Shown: positions 24,058 to 33,190, numbered from the stretch's first letter. The stretch: DNA of 64,000 bases from Clostridia bacterium (GCA_910576325.1 CAJTIM010000002.1:2501-66500); one strand, 5' to 3'. A program made the numbers and translations. Notes: generated by a model not told the origin, from the sequence alone.

Positions 24058-24837
24058 ATGGATCATGAATTAAAAATAGACTTTCGAAGGCAGCGGATTT
24101 TAGAGCTTCTTGCCCAGGAGGGACAGGTGAAAGTTATACAGCTCAGCGAATTATTTCATACAACCCCTGTTACAATACGAAGTGATCTGGCCGCTCTGGA
24201 GAAGGACGGTTATCTGAAAAGGGTCACCGGAGGCGCTGTCCAAACCGTTCGGAATTTCTACACTATGGATGCTCAGCAGCGCAAGAATTACAATTCGGAA
24301 GCCAAGGCTGCTGTCGCTAAGGCTGCTGCCGAGCTTATTGATGATGGAGACACTTTGCTTATCAATTCCGGAACTACCACTCTTCTTATTGCCGCAGAAT
24401 TAAAGAAGCGAAACAGTCTGAATATCGTGACTAACTCCATGGCAGTAGCCGTAGAACTGGCAAGCTGCCCTACCTTTCGCGTACTTCTTCTGGGAGGAGA
24501 AGTAAATGCCCAGTATTCTTTTTCCTATGGAAATACGGCCCTGGAGCAGCTGAGCCGATACAAGGCCGACAAAGCCATCCTCTCCATCGACGGCATCCAC
24601 AGCCAGGCCGGAATCACTACTTATCACGCGGAGGAATCGCCTATCTGCCGTATGATGATGGAGCGGTCCCATGAGACAATTGTGGCGGCGGATTTTTCTA
24701 AATTTGGATTTGAAAGTTTTTCTAATATTGCGGATATACAAAGTGCGGATTATTATGTAACAAATAAAACTGCCGATCCCGGCACGGTTGCTTCTATAAA
24801 AGAATTGGGGAAAAAAGTGATTTTTTCCGATTCATAA
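24058..24837 (+). CDS. DeoR-family regulator (copy 2) of the sugar locus
   Basis: 259 residues from ATG 24058 (GAGGAA upstream; a GTG at 24043 is in frame but would contain that site). The HTH RRQRILELLAQEGQ with TTPVTIRSDLAALEKDGYLKR and the sugar-phosphate-binding half INSGTTTLLIAAEL, IVTNSMAVAVEL, LLLGGEV, SIDGIH are canonical DeoR. It differs strongly from the copy at 15600-16406, so the two probably sense different ligands or control different promoters in the locus. Confidence 0.9.
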   Translation: MDHELKIDFRRQRILELLAQEGQVKVIQLSELFHTTPVTIRSDLAALEKDGYLKRVTGGAVQTVRNFYTMDAQQRKNYNSEAKAAVAKAAAELIDDGDTLLINSGTTTLLIAAELKKRNSLNIVTNSMAVAVELASCPTFRVLLLGGEVNAQYSFSYGNTALEQLSRYKADKAILSIDGIHSQAGITTYHAEESPICRMMMERSHETIVAADFSKFGFESFSNIADIQSADYYVTNKTADPGTVASIKELGKKVIFSDS

Positions 24838-24884
24838 GCGGGAAAATAGAAACGATATTATTTCAGGGAGCAAAGATAGTATGT

Positions 24885-25613
24885 ATGTACCGAATTGGAA
24901 TATGTGACGACGATAAAATTTTGTGTTCCTTGCTGGAGGAACAGATTCAAGGGCTTTCGGCAGAATTTTTAGTAAAATTTGATATCGAGGTATGGTACAG
25001 CGGAGAAAGCCTTGAATGTGATTTGAAAAAGGGGGTTGGATTGGATATCCTTTTTCTTGATATTGAATTGCTGCAAAAAAACGGCATTGAAATAGGAGCC
25101 TTTATCCGTGACGAGATGGAGGATACGGATACCCATATCGTCTATATTTCCTCAAAGCAGGGTTACGCAATGGAGCTTTTCAAAATGCAGCCGCTGGAAT
25201 TTCTCGTAAAGCCAATTTCCCCTGCCCGGCTGAAAGAAGTGCTTGAAAGAAGCATGAAAAGAAAAAAGTATGCAAAAAGCTGCTTTGAATATCAAAGAGG
25301 AAGTCAGGTTTTCCGCGTTTCGGTAAAGGAAATATTATATTTTATGAGTATGGATAAAAAGATTTTGATGATAAAAAAAGATGGACAGGAGCAATTCTAC
25401 GGAAAGCTGAAAAATGTTATGGAGCAGCTTCCGGCAGGCTTCCTGATGATACATCAGTCCTATATCATCCATCAGGAATATGTGAGCGAGTATTCCTACG
25501 AAAGCATAAAAATGATAAATGGCGATGTCCTAAGCGTCAGCAAACCATACCGGAAAGAGGTCAGGGCAAAAATCAAACAATATTTAAAGAAAAAAATGTA
25601 CAATGATTATTAA
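24885..25613 (+). CDS. LytTR-type response regulator (AgrA-like)
   Basis: 242 residues. Receiver domain: acidic pair in IGICDDD (8-10), phospho-acceptor Asp 59 in DILFLDIEL, and Lys in FLVKPIS. LytTR DNA-binding domain from about 138: FRVSVKEILYFMSMDKKILMI, FLMIHQSYIIHQEYV and VLSVSKPYRKEV. It overlaps the kinase gene by 11 bases. Likely target is the lipoprotein-ABC operon directly downstream. Confidence 0.92.
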   Translation: MYRIGICDDDKILCSLLEEQIQGLSAEFLVKFDIEVWYSGESLECDLKKGVGLDILFLDIELLQKNGIEIGAFIRDEMEDTDTHIVYISSKQGYAMELFKMQPLEFLVKPISPARLKEVLERSMKRKKYAKSCFEYQRGSQVFRVSVKEILYFMSMDKKILMIKKDGQEQFYGKLKNVMEQLPAGFLMIHQSYIIHQEYVSEYSYESIKMINGDVLSVSKPYRKEVRAKIKQYLKKKMYNDY

Positions 25614-26865
25614 AACAGGATACGAATTACCGCTGATCTTGATTGTAGGCATTTTGCACACGGCGCTGCTGAAAAAGGTCCTGGATACCTTTCTTCCCGC
25701 AGAGGATAAGAGCCGTCTCATATGGAAGCTCGCTTTTGCGGGATATTATCTGCTGACAACAGCCGCCTACCATATATTTCATATATCGCTTTTCTATGAA
25801 ATGTGTAATCTGGCGGGAATCATTGGCGTGACTTGTTTTTACCGCGGTGCATGGGCGAAAAAAATATGGATCTCTATGGTCTATTTCTGTCTTGATACAG
25901 GCACCGGCCTGGCCGTATCTTTTGCCGGTTCGGAAACAATTCGTATGCAGCAGAGCGCAATTTCCGCCTTGCTCCTGCTGATTTGCACGGCAGTTATCTG
26001 CCATATTCCCGATCCGAAAGAAAGCAGGGAAAAAACCCTTGATAAAAAGCAGATGTTTCTGCTGTCCGCAATTCCCATATTAAGTGTGACGGTATTTTGG
26101 GAAATAACTTATGGAAGTATCGGAAGATTGACAGCGGCATTTGTGTGTGCCGTGATTTTAATTCTTAATCTGTGTGTCTTTTATTTGTATCATATATTGC
26201 TTAAAAATTATGTACGGCTAAGGGAACAGGATATTTATAAGCAGCAGACGATTGCTTATCAGAACCAGTTTGAGCTTATGAAAGAGTCTCAGAGCCGTAT
26301 CCGGGCATTAAGGCATGATATGAAAAACCATGTGCTGGCCCTTGAGGGTTTGGCAAAAGGTTCAAAGACAGAAACATTGATAGCGTATCTCGATTCCATG
26401 CAGGAATTTATGCAGAATCCGTCGGAACATATTTATACCGGAAACGAAGCTTTGGACAGCCTCCTGAATTTTAAGCTGCAAAGGGCACAGGAGGAATTAA
26501 AAAAGGTGGAAACGGATGTCGTACTTCCGGAGAAGATGAATCTTCATTCTTTTGATTTCAATGTAATCGTCGGAAATCTTTTGGATAATGCAATAGCGGC
26601 ATCTGTTCGGACAGACGAGAAATATTTTAAACTCAGTATGCGGATGGAGAACGGCGTTTTGTTTCTATTTATGGTAAATAGCTGTTCAGGGATTCCCGAA
26701 GGCATATGCGAAATACGCAGGCTGTCAGAAAAGTCTTCCCCGGAACATGGTATAGGGCTTTCAAACGTTCAGCGGATTGTGAAAAAATATCATGGCGATA
26801 TGGAAATGCATTGTAAAAATAACTATATGGAAACAGAAATTATGCTGTATATGAAAAACCTGTAA
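25603..26865 (+). CDS. GHKL-domain sensor histidine kinase (AgrC-like)
   Basis: 420 residues: six or so N-terminal hydrophobic segments (1-205) acting as sensor, a coiled linker, the H-box RIRALRHDMKNHVLAL (His about 240), N-box VIVGNLLDNAIAAS and G-box PEHGIGLSNVQRI. GHKL kinases of this layout often sense peptides at the membrane; no peptide gene is visible nearby. A terminator follows. Confidence 0.92.
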   Translation: MIIKTGYELPLILIVGILHTALLKKVLDTFLPAEDKSRLIWKLAFAGYYLLTTAAYHIFHISLFYEMCNLAGIIGVTCFYRGAWAKKIWISMVYFCLDTGTGLAVSFAGSETIRMQQSAISALLLLICTAVICHIPDPKESREKTLDKKQMFLLSAIPILSVTVFWEITYGSIGRLTAAFVCAVILILNLCVFYLYHILLKNYVRLREQDIYKQQTIAYQNQFELMKESQSRIRALRHDMKNHVLALEGLAKGSKTETLIAYLDSMQEFMQNPSEHIYTGNEALDSLLNFKLQRAQEELKKVETDVVLPEKMNLHSFDFNVIVGNLLDNAIAASVRTDEKYFKLSMRMENGVLFLFMVNSCSGIPEGICEIRRLSEKSSPEHGIGLSNVQRIVKKYHGDMEMHCKNNYMETEIMLYMKNL

Positions 26866-26872
26866 ACGCCGA

Positions 26873-26904
26873 AAAAGCTGTCATCTGTTCATGGCAGCTT
26901 TTTT
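26873..26904 (+). terminator. Terminator of the two-component operon
   Basis: AAAAGCTGTCAT and ATGGCAGCTTTT form a hairpin with one mismatch, ending in six T residues, 8 bases after the kinase stop. Confidence 0.85.
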
Positions 26905-27032
26905 CATAAGCCCCTTTTAGGTTGATTTCGGAAAAAATATGGTAGAATTTCGCCGGAATAAAAAAACGCGGAGAAAGAAGCGTATAATTCATACCATAAC
27001 CCATATGGGGACTTGACAGGAGGCGTATGAAA

Positions 27033-28211
27033 ATGAAAAAAAGAGTTTTAAGCATACTAATAGCCGGCGTATTAGGGATATGCGTTTTTACGGGATGCCA
27101 AAAAGCGCCGGAAGCATCCGCAGATAATGATGTTTCCCATGCCAAAAGCTCTTTGGAAAACGAGGTGGAAGCTATTGCGGCGGAAGAGCCTGACAAAGAT
27201 ACGGCAAGAGCAGACGGAAGTTATGATGCTTTAGTCGGAACGGAGGAAAACGGTATTTGGATTTGTGCGGAAGTTCCTGCGCCGCCGCAGACAGTCCGGG
27301 CGCTGACTTTGCGGGAGCGGGATGATTGGGATGAGGAAAAGCTGAAGGAACTGCTCGGCAGCGAAGGCGGAAATGTGCAGGACATTACTGCGGAATATCT
27401 TGTACAGGCACAAAAAGAGTTCAGTGAAATGAATGAAGAGGACAGGCCGGTTGAATGGCTGAATTTCGGTGATGATTCTCTTATCATTTTATCAGATGGG
27501 CAAAAGGAGGCATCTTTTACAAGAAATACATGTGTTAGCTATGTGGATGAAGCATTAAAGAAGAATTGTGATGCGATTTATAAAAAGGCCCCGGAAATAG
27601 ATGTTATCAGTGCCGATGAGGATGTTTCCGCAAATTTTCCCGTTTCCCGTGCAAAGGATATTCTTCTGGAGAAGCTGGCAGTATTGGACATTACGGAAAT
27701 AAATATTTCCAGGGTTTTGTATTATGAGCTTGGCGGAACCGCATTTTATGAACTGATATTTACACCTTCTTACGAGAAGCTTCCAGTGGCGTCAGAATTC
27801 GGTCAGATTGTGCTCGGGGAGGTTCATCCGAGAGGAACCGCATGGATTACTGCGGATGGCATAGCCGCGATGAATTTGGAGGATTATTGCGGAAAAATAA
27901 CAGAGCAGTCTGAAACCGGAAATATTCTGACCTTTCCCCAGGTAACAGATATTCTGGAAAAATATTTGGAAAACAATACGCTCTGCGGCAATCCCCGGGC
28001 AAAGCTGACAAAGGCAGAGCTTGTATATTATCCAACGCTTCGGGATTCACAACTGATTCTGACACCTGCATGGCATGTCTACATTCCATTGAATGAAATG
28101 GAAACGGCGCTGGAGACCGGCGATAAAGCATGGCAGGAAGCGGCTGATGAAGGTGCGGCATGGAATATTTATCTGGATGCCGTGACAGGAATAATGATAA
28201 AGGCGGAATAA
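27033..28211 (+). CDS. Lipoprotein upstream of a regulated ABC transporter
   Basis: About 392 residues. The signal peptide MKKRVLSILIAGVLG ends in the lipobox VFTGC. GGAGG lies 3 bases before an ATG at 27027 and 9 before ATG 27033, so 27033 is preferred. The mature part is acidic, with no motif I recognise; the C-terminal segment (TPAWHVYIPL, AWNIYLDAVTGIMI) resembles PepSY/YcdB-type repeats in Clostridial lipoproteins. It begins the operon lipoprotein-permease-permease-permease-ATPase, so it may be a substrate-binding or immunity lipoprotein. Confidence 0.65.
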   Translation: MKKRVLSILIAGVLGICVFTGCQKAPEASADNDVSHAKSSLENEVEAIAAEEPDKDTARADGSYDALVGTEENGIWICAEVPAPPQTVRALTLRERDDWDEEKLKELLGSEGGNVQDITAEYLVQAQKEFSEMNEEDRPVEWLNFGDDSLIILSDGQKEASFTRNTCVSYVDEALKKNCDAIYKKAPEIDVISADEDVSANFPVSRAKDILLEKLAVLDITEINISRVLYYELGGTAFYELIFTPSYEKLPVASEFGQIVLGEVHPRGTAWITADGIAAMNLEDYCGKITEQSETGNILTFPQVTDILEKYLENNTLCGNPRAKLTKAELVYYPTLRDSQLILTPAWHVYIPLNEMETALETGDKAWQEAADEGAAWNIYLDAVTGIMIKAE

Positions 28212-28212
28212 A

Positions 28213-28971
28213 ATGAACGGATTTTTTTGGAAGGATATAAAAAGAAGTTTCCTGAATGTGGGGTTCTTTGCCGGGATGACTGGGGTGGCAGCGCTTTTGC
28301 TGACTGCCGCAGTGACGGGGACGCCGCCGGAACGTATACGGAGCAGTTATTATATTCTGTACAATGTATTCGGCGCTTCGGGATTCGGGCCTTTTGCGGC
28401 TGTCTTTCCCGTACTGGCTTATTCCACCAGCTTCTGTGAAGAATATCAGAGCGGGTATTACCGCATGATTTTTTCAAGGATGAGTCCGGTGCGTTTTGGA
28501 AGAATCCGGATATGCAGCGTTGCGCTGTCCGGAGGCGTTATGCTGGCAGTTCCCATTGCAGCCGCCTGTATCATGGCTTTTACGCTTGGCGTTCCGGGTG
28601 TGCCGCAGGATTCGGATAAGGGTTTGCTGGACGGGACAATTATGCTTACCTACCTCATGAAATATGGGGATTGGTACATTGCGGCGGGGAAAACCGTTCT
28701 TGGCTTTTTGTTTGGATCTGTGTGGGCGCTTGTGGGACTTTTGTTTGCGGTATGGATTCCGAACCGCTATGTTGCTTTGATTGCGCCCTTTGTTCTATAC
28801 GAATCTATGTGGATTGGGCTGGATGGGATTGTATGGCTGAATCCGATCCGCCTCCTCCGGGGGGATGATGTAGGCAGTTACCCTCTGGCCGCAGGAGTGG
28901 AATGTGTCTATATCATTATCGTGTCAGCCGTCATTATGGCAGGGCTTGTGAGGAGGTATCGGAATGGGTAG
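28213..28971 (+). CDS. ABC-2-like membrane protein 1
   Basis: 252 residues with about six hydrophobic helices, starting MNGFFWKDIKRSFLNVGFF. The short cytoplasmic YSTSFCEEYQSGYYRMIFSRM resembles the first loop of ABC-2 permeases. It starts one base after the lipoprotein stop, and its end overlaps the next membrane gene. Expected to form the membrane part of the exporter served by the ATPase at 30453-31091. Confidence 0.68.
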   Translation: MNGFFWKDIKRSFLNVGFFAGMTGVAALLLTAAVTGTPPERIRSSYYILYNVFGASGFGPFAAVFPVLAYSTSFCEEYQSGYYRMIFSRMSPVRFGRIRICSVALSGGVMLAVPIAAACIMAFTLGVPGVPQDSDKGLLDGTIMLTYLMKYGDWYIAAGKTVLGFLFGSVWALVGLLFAVWIPNRYVALIAPFVLYESMWIGLDGIVWLNPIRLLRGDDVGSYPLAAGVECVYIIIVSAVIMAGLVRRYRNG

Positions 28972-29803
28972 CTTTGCTGTCATCACAAAGGGAATGTTTC
29001 AGCAGGAGCAAAGAAGCGGCAGGGTTGTCATGGGGTATCTTTTGGGCTTTGCTGTTATGGGCTATTGGATCGCCTGTTTCCTGCGGTATGCGGCTGACAC
29101 AGGGGAGCCGGTCAACATACTGGAAGCCTTCTGCGTGGTTGAGCAGCATTATGTGAATATGCTGTTTTTAGTCTTAGGATGGCTTTTGGTGGTGGCGGAC
29201 GCTCCGTTTATAAAAGGGAATCTTTATCTGCTTTTGTACCGGTGCGGCAGAAAGCGCTGGAATATGGGAATGCTTTTTTATATATTCGTACAGGCATTTT
29301 TTTATACCGGGGCTATGGCGGCATTCAGTGTTATCGTCAGCAGTCCTTTTGGGTTTGCAGGAGATATATGGAGCAGTCCGGTATACGCTCTGGCGCTTGA
29401 TGTCGGAAACAATATTGGCGTCAAATATAATATTACTTTTCCGTGGCTTGAAATGATGAAAGCAATGTCCGTTCCGCAGGCGTTTGCAGTAACATTTTTA
29501 TTTTTTTATCTGTATCTTGCTCTTATGGGAGTGCTTTTATATACTTTTGCATTGCTGTTTTCGGGAAATGGGGGAATGGCGGCTGTAATGGGGGTACATT
29601 TGGCCGGATATTTGCGAATGATGGATGGCCATACGGAAACTTCCCTTTTGGCAAGGGCGATTCCGGGTAATTTTATAGACGGGACGCTGTCTTATTTACA
29701 ATCAGCAGCTTTATTTTTGTCAATGATTATTGTTTTGATGGTGTTATCCTCTTTTTTTATAAACCGTGTTGAATTTGACTCGGGAACGGAGGTGGATGGA
29801 TAG
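28964..29803 (+). CDS. ABC-2-like membrane protein 2
   Basis: 279 residues with about six hydrophobic helices, ATG 28964 overlapping the preceding gene by 8 bases. A cytoplasmic loop LLLYRCGRKRWNMGML lies between helices 2 and 3, and a long external loop contains DVGNNIGVKYNITFPW. No family motif recognised. Coupling to the neighbouring permease genes suggests a subunit of the same transporter. Confidence 0.65.
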   Translation: MGSFAVITKGMFQQEQRSGRVVMGYLLGFAVMGYWIACFLRYAADTGEPVNILEAFCVVEQHYVNMLFLVLGWLLVVADAPFIKGNLYLLLYRCGRKRWNMGMLFYIFVQAFFYTGAMAAFSVIVSSPFGFAGDIWSSPVYALALDVGNNIGVKYNITFPWLEMMKAMSVPQAFAVTFLFFYLYLALMGVLLYTFALLFSGNGGMAAVMGVHLAGYLRMMDGHTETSLLARAIPGNFIDGTLSYLQSAALFLSMIIVLMVLSSFFINRVEFDSGTEVDG

Positions 29804-30432
29804 TGCCGGAAAGTATGTTTATCAGGCTGTTTGCAGGCGTACCTTCCGATTATTTCGGCGCTGTACCGCTCATTCCCTTCGGATGGTGGCTTTTGCCGAT
29901 TGGCCTTTTTTTGCTTGCGGCGGGATTCTATGCGGAAAGGGACAGGAAGCTGAAAGTGCTGTTGCTGTACCGTTGCGGAACAGTGAAGGGCTGGTGGAAA
30001 AGGCGTTTTGGAAAAGGGCTGTTATCCGGCATAAAGACGGCAGCATTGTTCTTGCTCATTGTTTTGAACCGGGACATTGCTATGGGGAACCTGTCTGCGC
30101 TTTCCGCAGAGCTGCTTGCAGAAATCATCGTCTTATGGCTGTTCCACAGTGTCAGTATGGCGGCATTGTTTGTGTTGTTGGATTTGTTTCCTGTCAGACG
30201 CTTTGTTCCGGGGGCGTTGCTTCTGCTAGAAGGCGTGACATTTATCATCGGCTGTCAGGTTCATGCGGTTTCCCATGTGATGTACGGAATGTGGGGCATG
30301 TATCTGCAAAGCAGCTTTTGTGAGGCAGGCGGCTTTTCAGCGGGACCGGTTATCGCAGCGGAAGTCGTTTTGCCGGCGGCCGGATTTTTGATCGGACGGG
30401 AATATTTGAAAAAAGAAATCGATCTTGTTTGA
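29803..30432 (+). CDS. ABC-2-like membrane protein 3
   Basis: 209 residues, GTG start sharing its first base with the preceding stop. Five or so hydrophobic helices. The loop VLLLYRCGTVKGWWKRRFGKG resembles the loop in membrane protein 2 (LLLYRCGRKRWN), which hints that proteins 2 and 3 are distant paralogues. Probable third membrane subunit. Confidence 0.62.
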   Translation: MPESMFIRLFAGVPSDYFGAVPLIPFGWWLLPIGLFLLAAGFYAERDRKLKVLLLYRCGTVKGWWKRRFGKGLLSGIKTAALFLLIVLNRDIAMGNLSALSAELLAEIIVLWLFHSVSMAALFVLLDLFPVRRFVPGALLLLEGVTFIIGCQVHAVSHVMYGMWGMYLQSSFCEAGGFSAGPVIAAEVVLPAAGFLIGREYLKKEIDLV

Positions 30433-30452
30433 GGAAGGGAAGGATTGCAGCT

Positions 30453-31091
30453 ATGGCAGAATGTATGCGTGTAGAGAATGTAACAAAAAGGTTCAGTGAC
30501 GTCGTTGCGCTTGACCGTATTAATATCAGTTTTGAAAGGGGGAAAATTTATGGGATTATCGGCAGGAATGGTTCGGGTAAGACTGTTTTGTTCAAAACGA
30601 TGATTGGTTATTTAAAGCCCACATCCGGGAGGATTGTTGTGGGGGAAAGGGAGATTGGAAAAGATATTGATTTTGCGGACAATATGGGAATTATTATTGA
30701 AAATCCCGGATTCTTAAGCAGATATACAGGGTACAAAAATCTGGAATATCTGGCGTCTATCCGTAAATTGATAGGCAGGGAACAGATCAGGGAGAGCATG
30801 GAGCGGGTAGGCTTAGATCCGGACAGCCGCAAAAAAGTCGGGAAGTATTCCCTTGGTATGAGACAGAGGCTTGGTATCGCCCAGGCAATTATGGAAAACC
30901 CGGATATTCTGATTTTGGACGAGCCAATGAACGGACTTGATAATGAGGGGGTAAGCGATGTGCGGAATATTCTCTTAGGATTAAAGGAGGAAGGAAAAAC
31001 TGTTATACTTGCCAGCCATAATAAAGAAGATATTGAAGTTTTGTGTGATACCGTATATGAGCTGGAACATGGAAGGCTCCAGACCGTATGA
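30453..31091 (+). CDS. ABC transporter ATPase of the LytTR-controlled operon
   Basis: 213 residues. ATG 30453 has AAGGA 9 bases upstream; a TTG at 30429 is less likely. Walker A IIGRNGSGKTVLFKTM, Q-loop region, signature KYSLGMRQRLGIAQAI, Walker B ILILDEPMNGLDNEG and H-loop ASHNKED are complete. It resembles the ATPases of ABC-2 exporters of peptides and antibiotics. Gene order suggests a self-protection or export system switched on by the two-component pair. Confidence 0.9.
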   Translation: MAECMRVENVTKRFSDVVALDRINISFERGKIYGIIGRNGSGKTVLFKTMIGYLKPTSGRIVVGEREIGKDIDFADNMGIIIENPGFLSRYTGYKNLEYLASIRKLIGREQIRESMERVGLDPDSRKKVGKYSLGMRQRLGIAQAIMENPDILILDEPMNGLDNEGVSDVRNILLGLKEEGKTVILASHNKEDIEVLCDTVYELEHGRLQTV

Positions 31092-31092
31092 A

Positions 31093-31150
31093 GCAGCAAA
31101 GGACCGCGCTGTTCTTCTAAAAGCTTGTCAAGCTGTTCAAACTGTGTCAT
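31093..31150 (-). pseudogene. Stump of an AbiEi-like antitoxin gene
   Basis: ATG 31150 with GGAAG 8 bases upstream starts MTQFEQLDKLLEEQRG, which looks like the N-terminus of AbiEi-type (type IV) antitoxins (pattern M-T-x-F-x-x-L-D-x-L-L). After about 18 codons the frame runs into the opposite-strand end of the ABC ATPase gene and loses resemblance. Promoter-like and operator-like sequence is intact upstream. I infer that the rest of the gene, and any abiEii toxin, was replaced when the ABC module arrived. Confidence 0.5.
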
Positions 31151-31153
31151 GTC

Positions 31154-31207
31154 GTTACTTCCTTTCGTGCTACTATTATATGCGATTGTAGCACGAAAGG
31201 AAATAAC
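31154..31207. repeat. Perfect-type inverted repeat, probable antitoxin operator
   Basis: GTTACTTCCTTTCGTGCTAC (31154-31173) and GTAGCACGAAAGGAAATAAC (31188-31207) match at 19 of 20 positions around a 14-base centre that holds a TATAAT on the minus strand. AbiEi antitoxins are known to repress their own promoters by binding inverted repeats, which fits the gene stump beside it. Confidence 0.7.
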
Positions 31208-31237
31208 AGCCAAAATGAACGATCAAGCAAAAGCTCC

Positions 31238-33190
31238 TTAGCAGATCTCCGCTCCGGCCGGCATAGCCTTCTCCGGTACTACCAAAGCCAGATTCCCGTC
31301 CGCGTCCTCCGCGCAGAGCAACATCCCTTCCGACTTCACTCCGGCCAATGTTGCGGGCTTTAAGTTCACAAGAACCATCACCTTCTTGCCCACCATCTCT
31401 TCCGGTGTGTAATGAGCCTTGATACCGGACACAATCTGCTTCACCTGGCTACCGATCCGCACCTGGGAGCAGAGCAGCTTTTTGGACTTCTTAACTGCTT
31501 CGCAGGCTATAATCTCTCCCACCTGGAACTGCAGCTTTTCAAAGTCGTCAAAGGTAATCTCTGCCTTTGGCTCCGGATCGATCACCGGCTCCGCCGGTGC
31601 CTCCGGCTGTTCCTCCAAAGCCTTTTTTTCTTCCACCTTTGCCAAAACCTCATTTACATCCAGTCTCGCAAAGAGGATCTCCGGCTTCTCCGTCACTTTC
31701 TGACCGGACTGATAGAGGCCGAACATATTCATCACTTCAATGGAGCGCTTCTTTGCGCCCAGCTGCTCCAGAATCTTTGCAGAGGTTTCAGGCATAAAGG
31801 GTTCCAAAAGGGAAGCGCCGATGCTGATTCCTTCTACCAGATTGTAGAGCACCGTAGCCAGGCGGTCCTTCTTGCTCTCATCCTTAGCCAAAGCCCAGGG
31901 CATGGTTTCATCAATGTATTTGTTGCAGCGCTTAAAGAGCGCAAAAATCTCCGTCATGGCGTCCGCCACCCGAAGCTCCTCCATCTTATCCGCTACCTTC
32001 CCTGCCGTGCACACAGCCGTCTCCCGCAGGTCGCGATCCAGCGGCTCCATAAATCCGGGATTGCTCACCACGCCGCCGAAATATTTATTGGACATAGAAA
32101 CGGTCCGGTTCACCAGATTCCCCAGGGTATTCGCAAGCTCGGAGTTCATACGCTCTACCATCAGCTCCCAGGTGATCACTCCGTCGTTGTCAAAGGGCAT
32201 CTCGTGGAGCACAAAGTAGCGCACGGCGTCCACTCCGAACATTTCTACCAATTCGTCCGCATAGAGCACATTTCCTTTGGACTTGCTCATCTTGCCGTCG
32301 CCCTGTAAAAGCCAGGGATGGCCGAATACCTGCTTGGGCAGAGGCAGATCAAGTGCCATCAGGAAAATGGGCCAGTAGATGGTATGGAAGCGGATAATAT
32401 CCTTTCCAATCAGGTGCAGATCCGCCGGCCAGTCCCTTTTAAACTGATCTGTGGACTCTCCGTCACAGTTGTAGCCGATTCCGGTAATATAGTTGGTCAG
32501 CGCATCCAGCCATACATAGGTTACATGCTTGGGATCAAAGCTTACCGGTATCCCCCAGCGAAAGGAGGTTCTGGATACACAGAGATCCTGAAGGCCCGGA
32601 AGCAGGAAGTTGTTCATCATCTCGTTTTTCCGGGACACAGGCTGAATAAATTCCGGGTGAGTGTTGATGTGCTCAATCAGCCGATCCGCATATTTGCTCA
32701 TTTTGAAGAAATATGCCTCCTCCCTGGCCGGCTTTACCTCTCTGCCGCAGTCGGGGCATTTGCCGTCCACCAACTGGGATTCGGTGAAAAAGGATTCGCA
32801 GGGGGTACAGTACATACCCTCGTAGTAGCCCTTGTAGATATCGCCCTGATCGTAGAGCTTTTTGAATATTTTCTGAACCTGGGCTTCGTGATCCGAATCG
32901 GTGGTGCGGATGAATTTGTCGTAAGAGGTGTTCATCAGATCCCAGATGCGGCGGATCTCTCCTGCCACATTGTCCACAAATTCCTTGGGCGTTACGCCCG
33001 CCTCGCCTGCCTTCTCCTCAATCTTCTGTCCGTGCTCGTCCGTGCCTGTCTGAAAGAATACGTCATAGCCCTGCATTCTCTTAAAACGGGCGATGGCATC
33101 TGCCAGCACAATCTCGTAGGTATTGCCGATATGGGGCTTACCGGAGGTGTAGGCAATAGCGGTGGTGATGTAGTATTTTTGCTTTTCCAT
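31238..33190 (-). CDS. metG: Methionine-tRNA ligase
   Basis: 650 residues. Class I synthetase motifs are SGKPHIGNTYEI (HIGH) near the N-terminus and DGKMSKSKGN (KMSKS, about 300). The zinc knuckle reads CTPCESFFTESQL followed by CPDCG. An Ala/Glu/Pro linker leads to a C-terminal tRNA-binding EMAP/Arc1p-type domain (about 545-650, FEKLQFQVGEIIACEAV). The C-terminal domain is common in Firmicute MetRS dimers. Expression is controlled by the T-box leader upstream. Confidence 0.97.
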   Translation of the reverse strand: MEKQKYYITTAIAYTSGKPHIGNTYEIVLADAIARFKRMQGYDVFFQTGTDEHGQKIEEKAGEAGVTPKEFVDNVAGEIRRIWDLMNTSYDKFIRTTDSDHEAQVQKIFKKLYDQGDIYKGYYEGMYCTPCESFFTESQLVDGKCPDCGREVKPAREEAYFFKMSKYADRLIEHINTHPEFIQPVSRKNEMMNNFLLPGLQDLCVSRTSFRWGIPVSFDPKHVTYVWLDALTNYITGIGYNCDGESTDQFKRDWPADLHLIGKDIIRFHTIYWPIFLMALDLPLPKQVFGHPWLLQGDGKMSKSKGNVLYADELVEMFGVDAVRYFVLHEMPFDNDGVITWELMVERMNSELANTLGNLVNRTVSMSNKYFGGVVSNPGFMEPLDRDLRETAVCTAGKVADKMEELRVADAMTEIFALFKRCNKYIDETMPWALAKDESKKDRLATVLYNLVEGISIGASLLEPFMPETSAKILEQLGAKKRSIEVMNMFGLYQSGQKVTEKPEILFARLDVNEVLAKVEEKKALEEQPEAPAEPVIDPEPKAEITFDDFEKLQFQVGEIIACEAVKKSKKLLCSQVRIGSQVKQIVSGIKAHYTPEEMVGKKVMVLVNLKPATLAGVKSEGMLLCAEDADGNLALVVPEKAMPAGAEIC

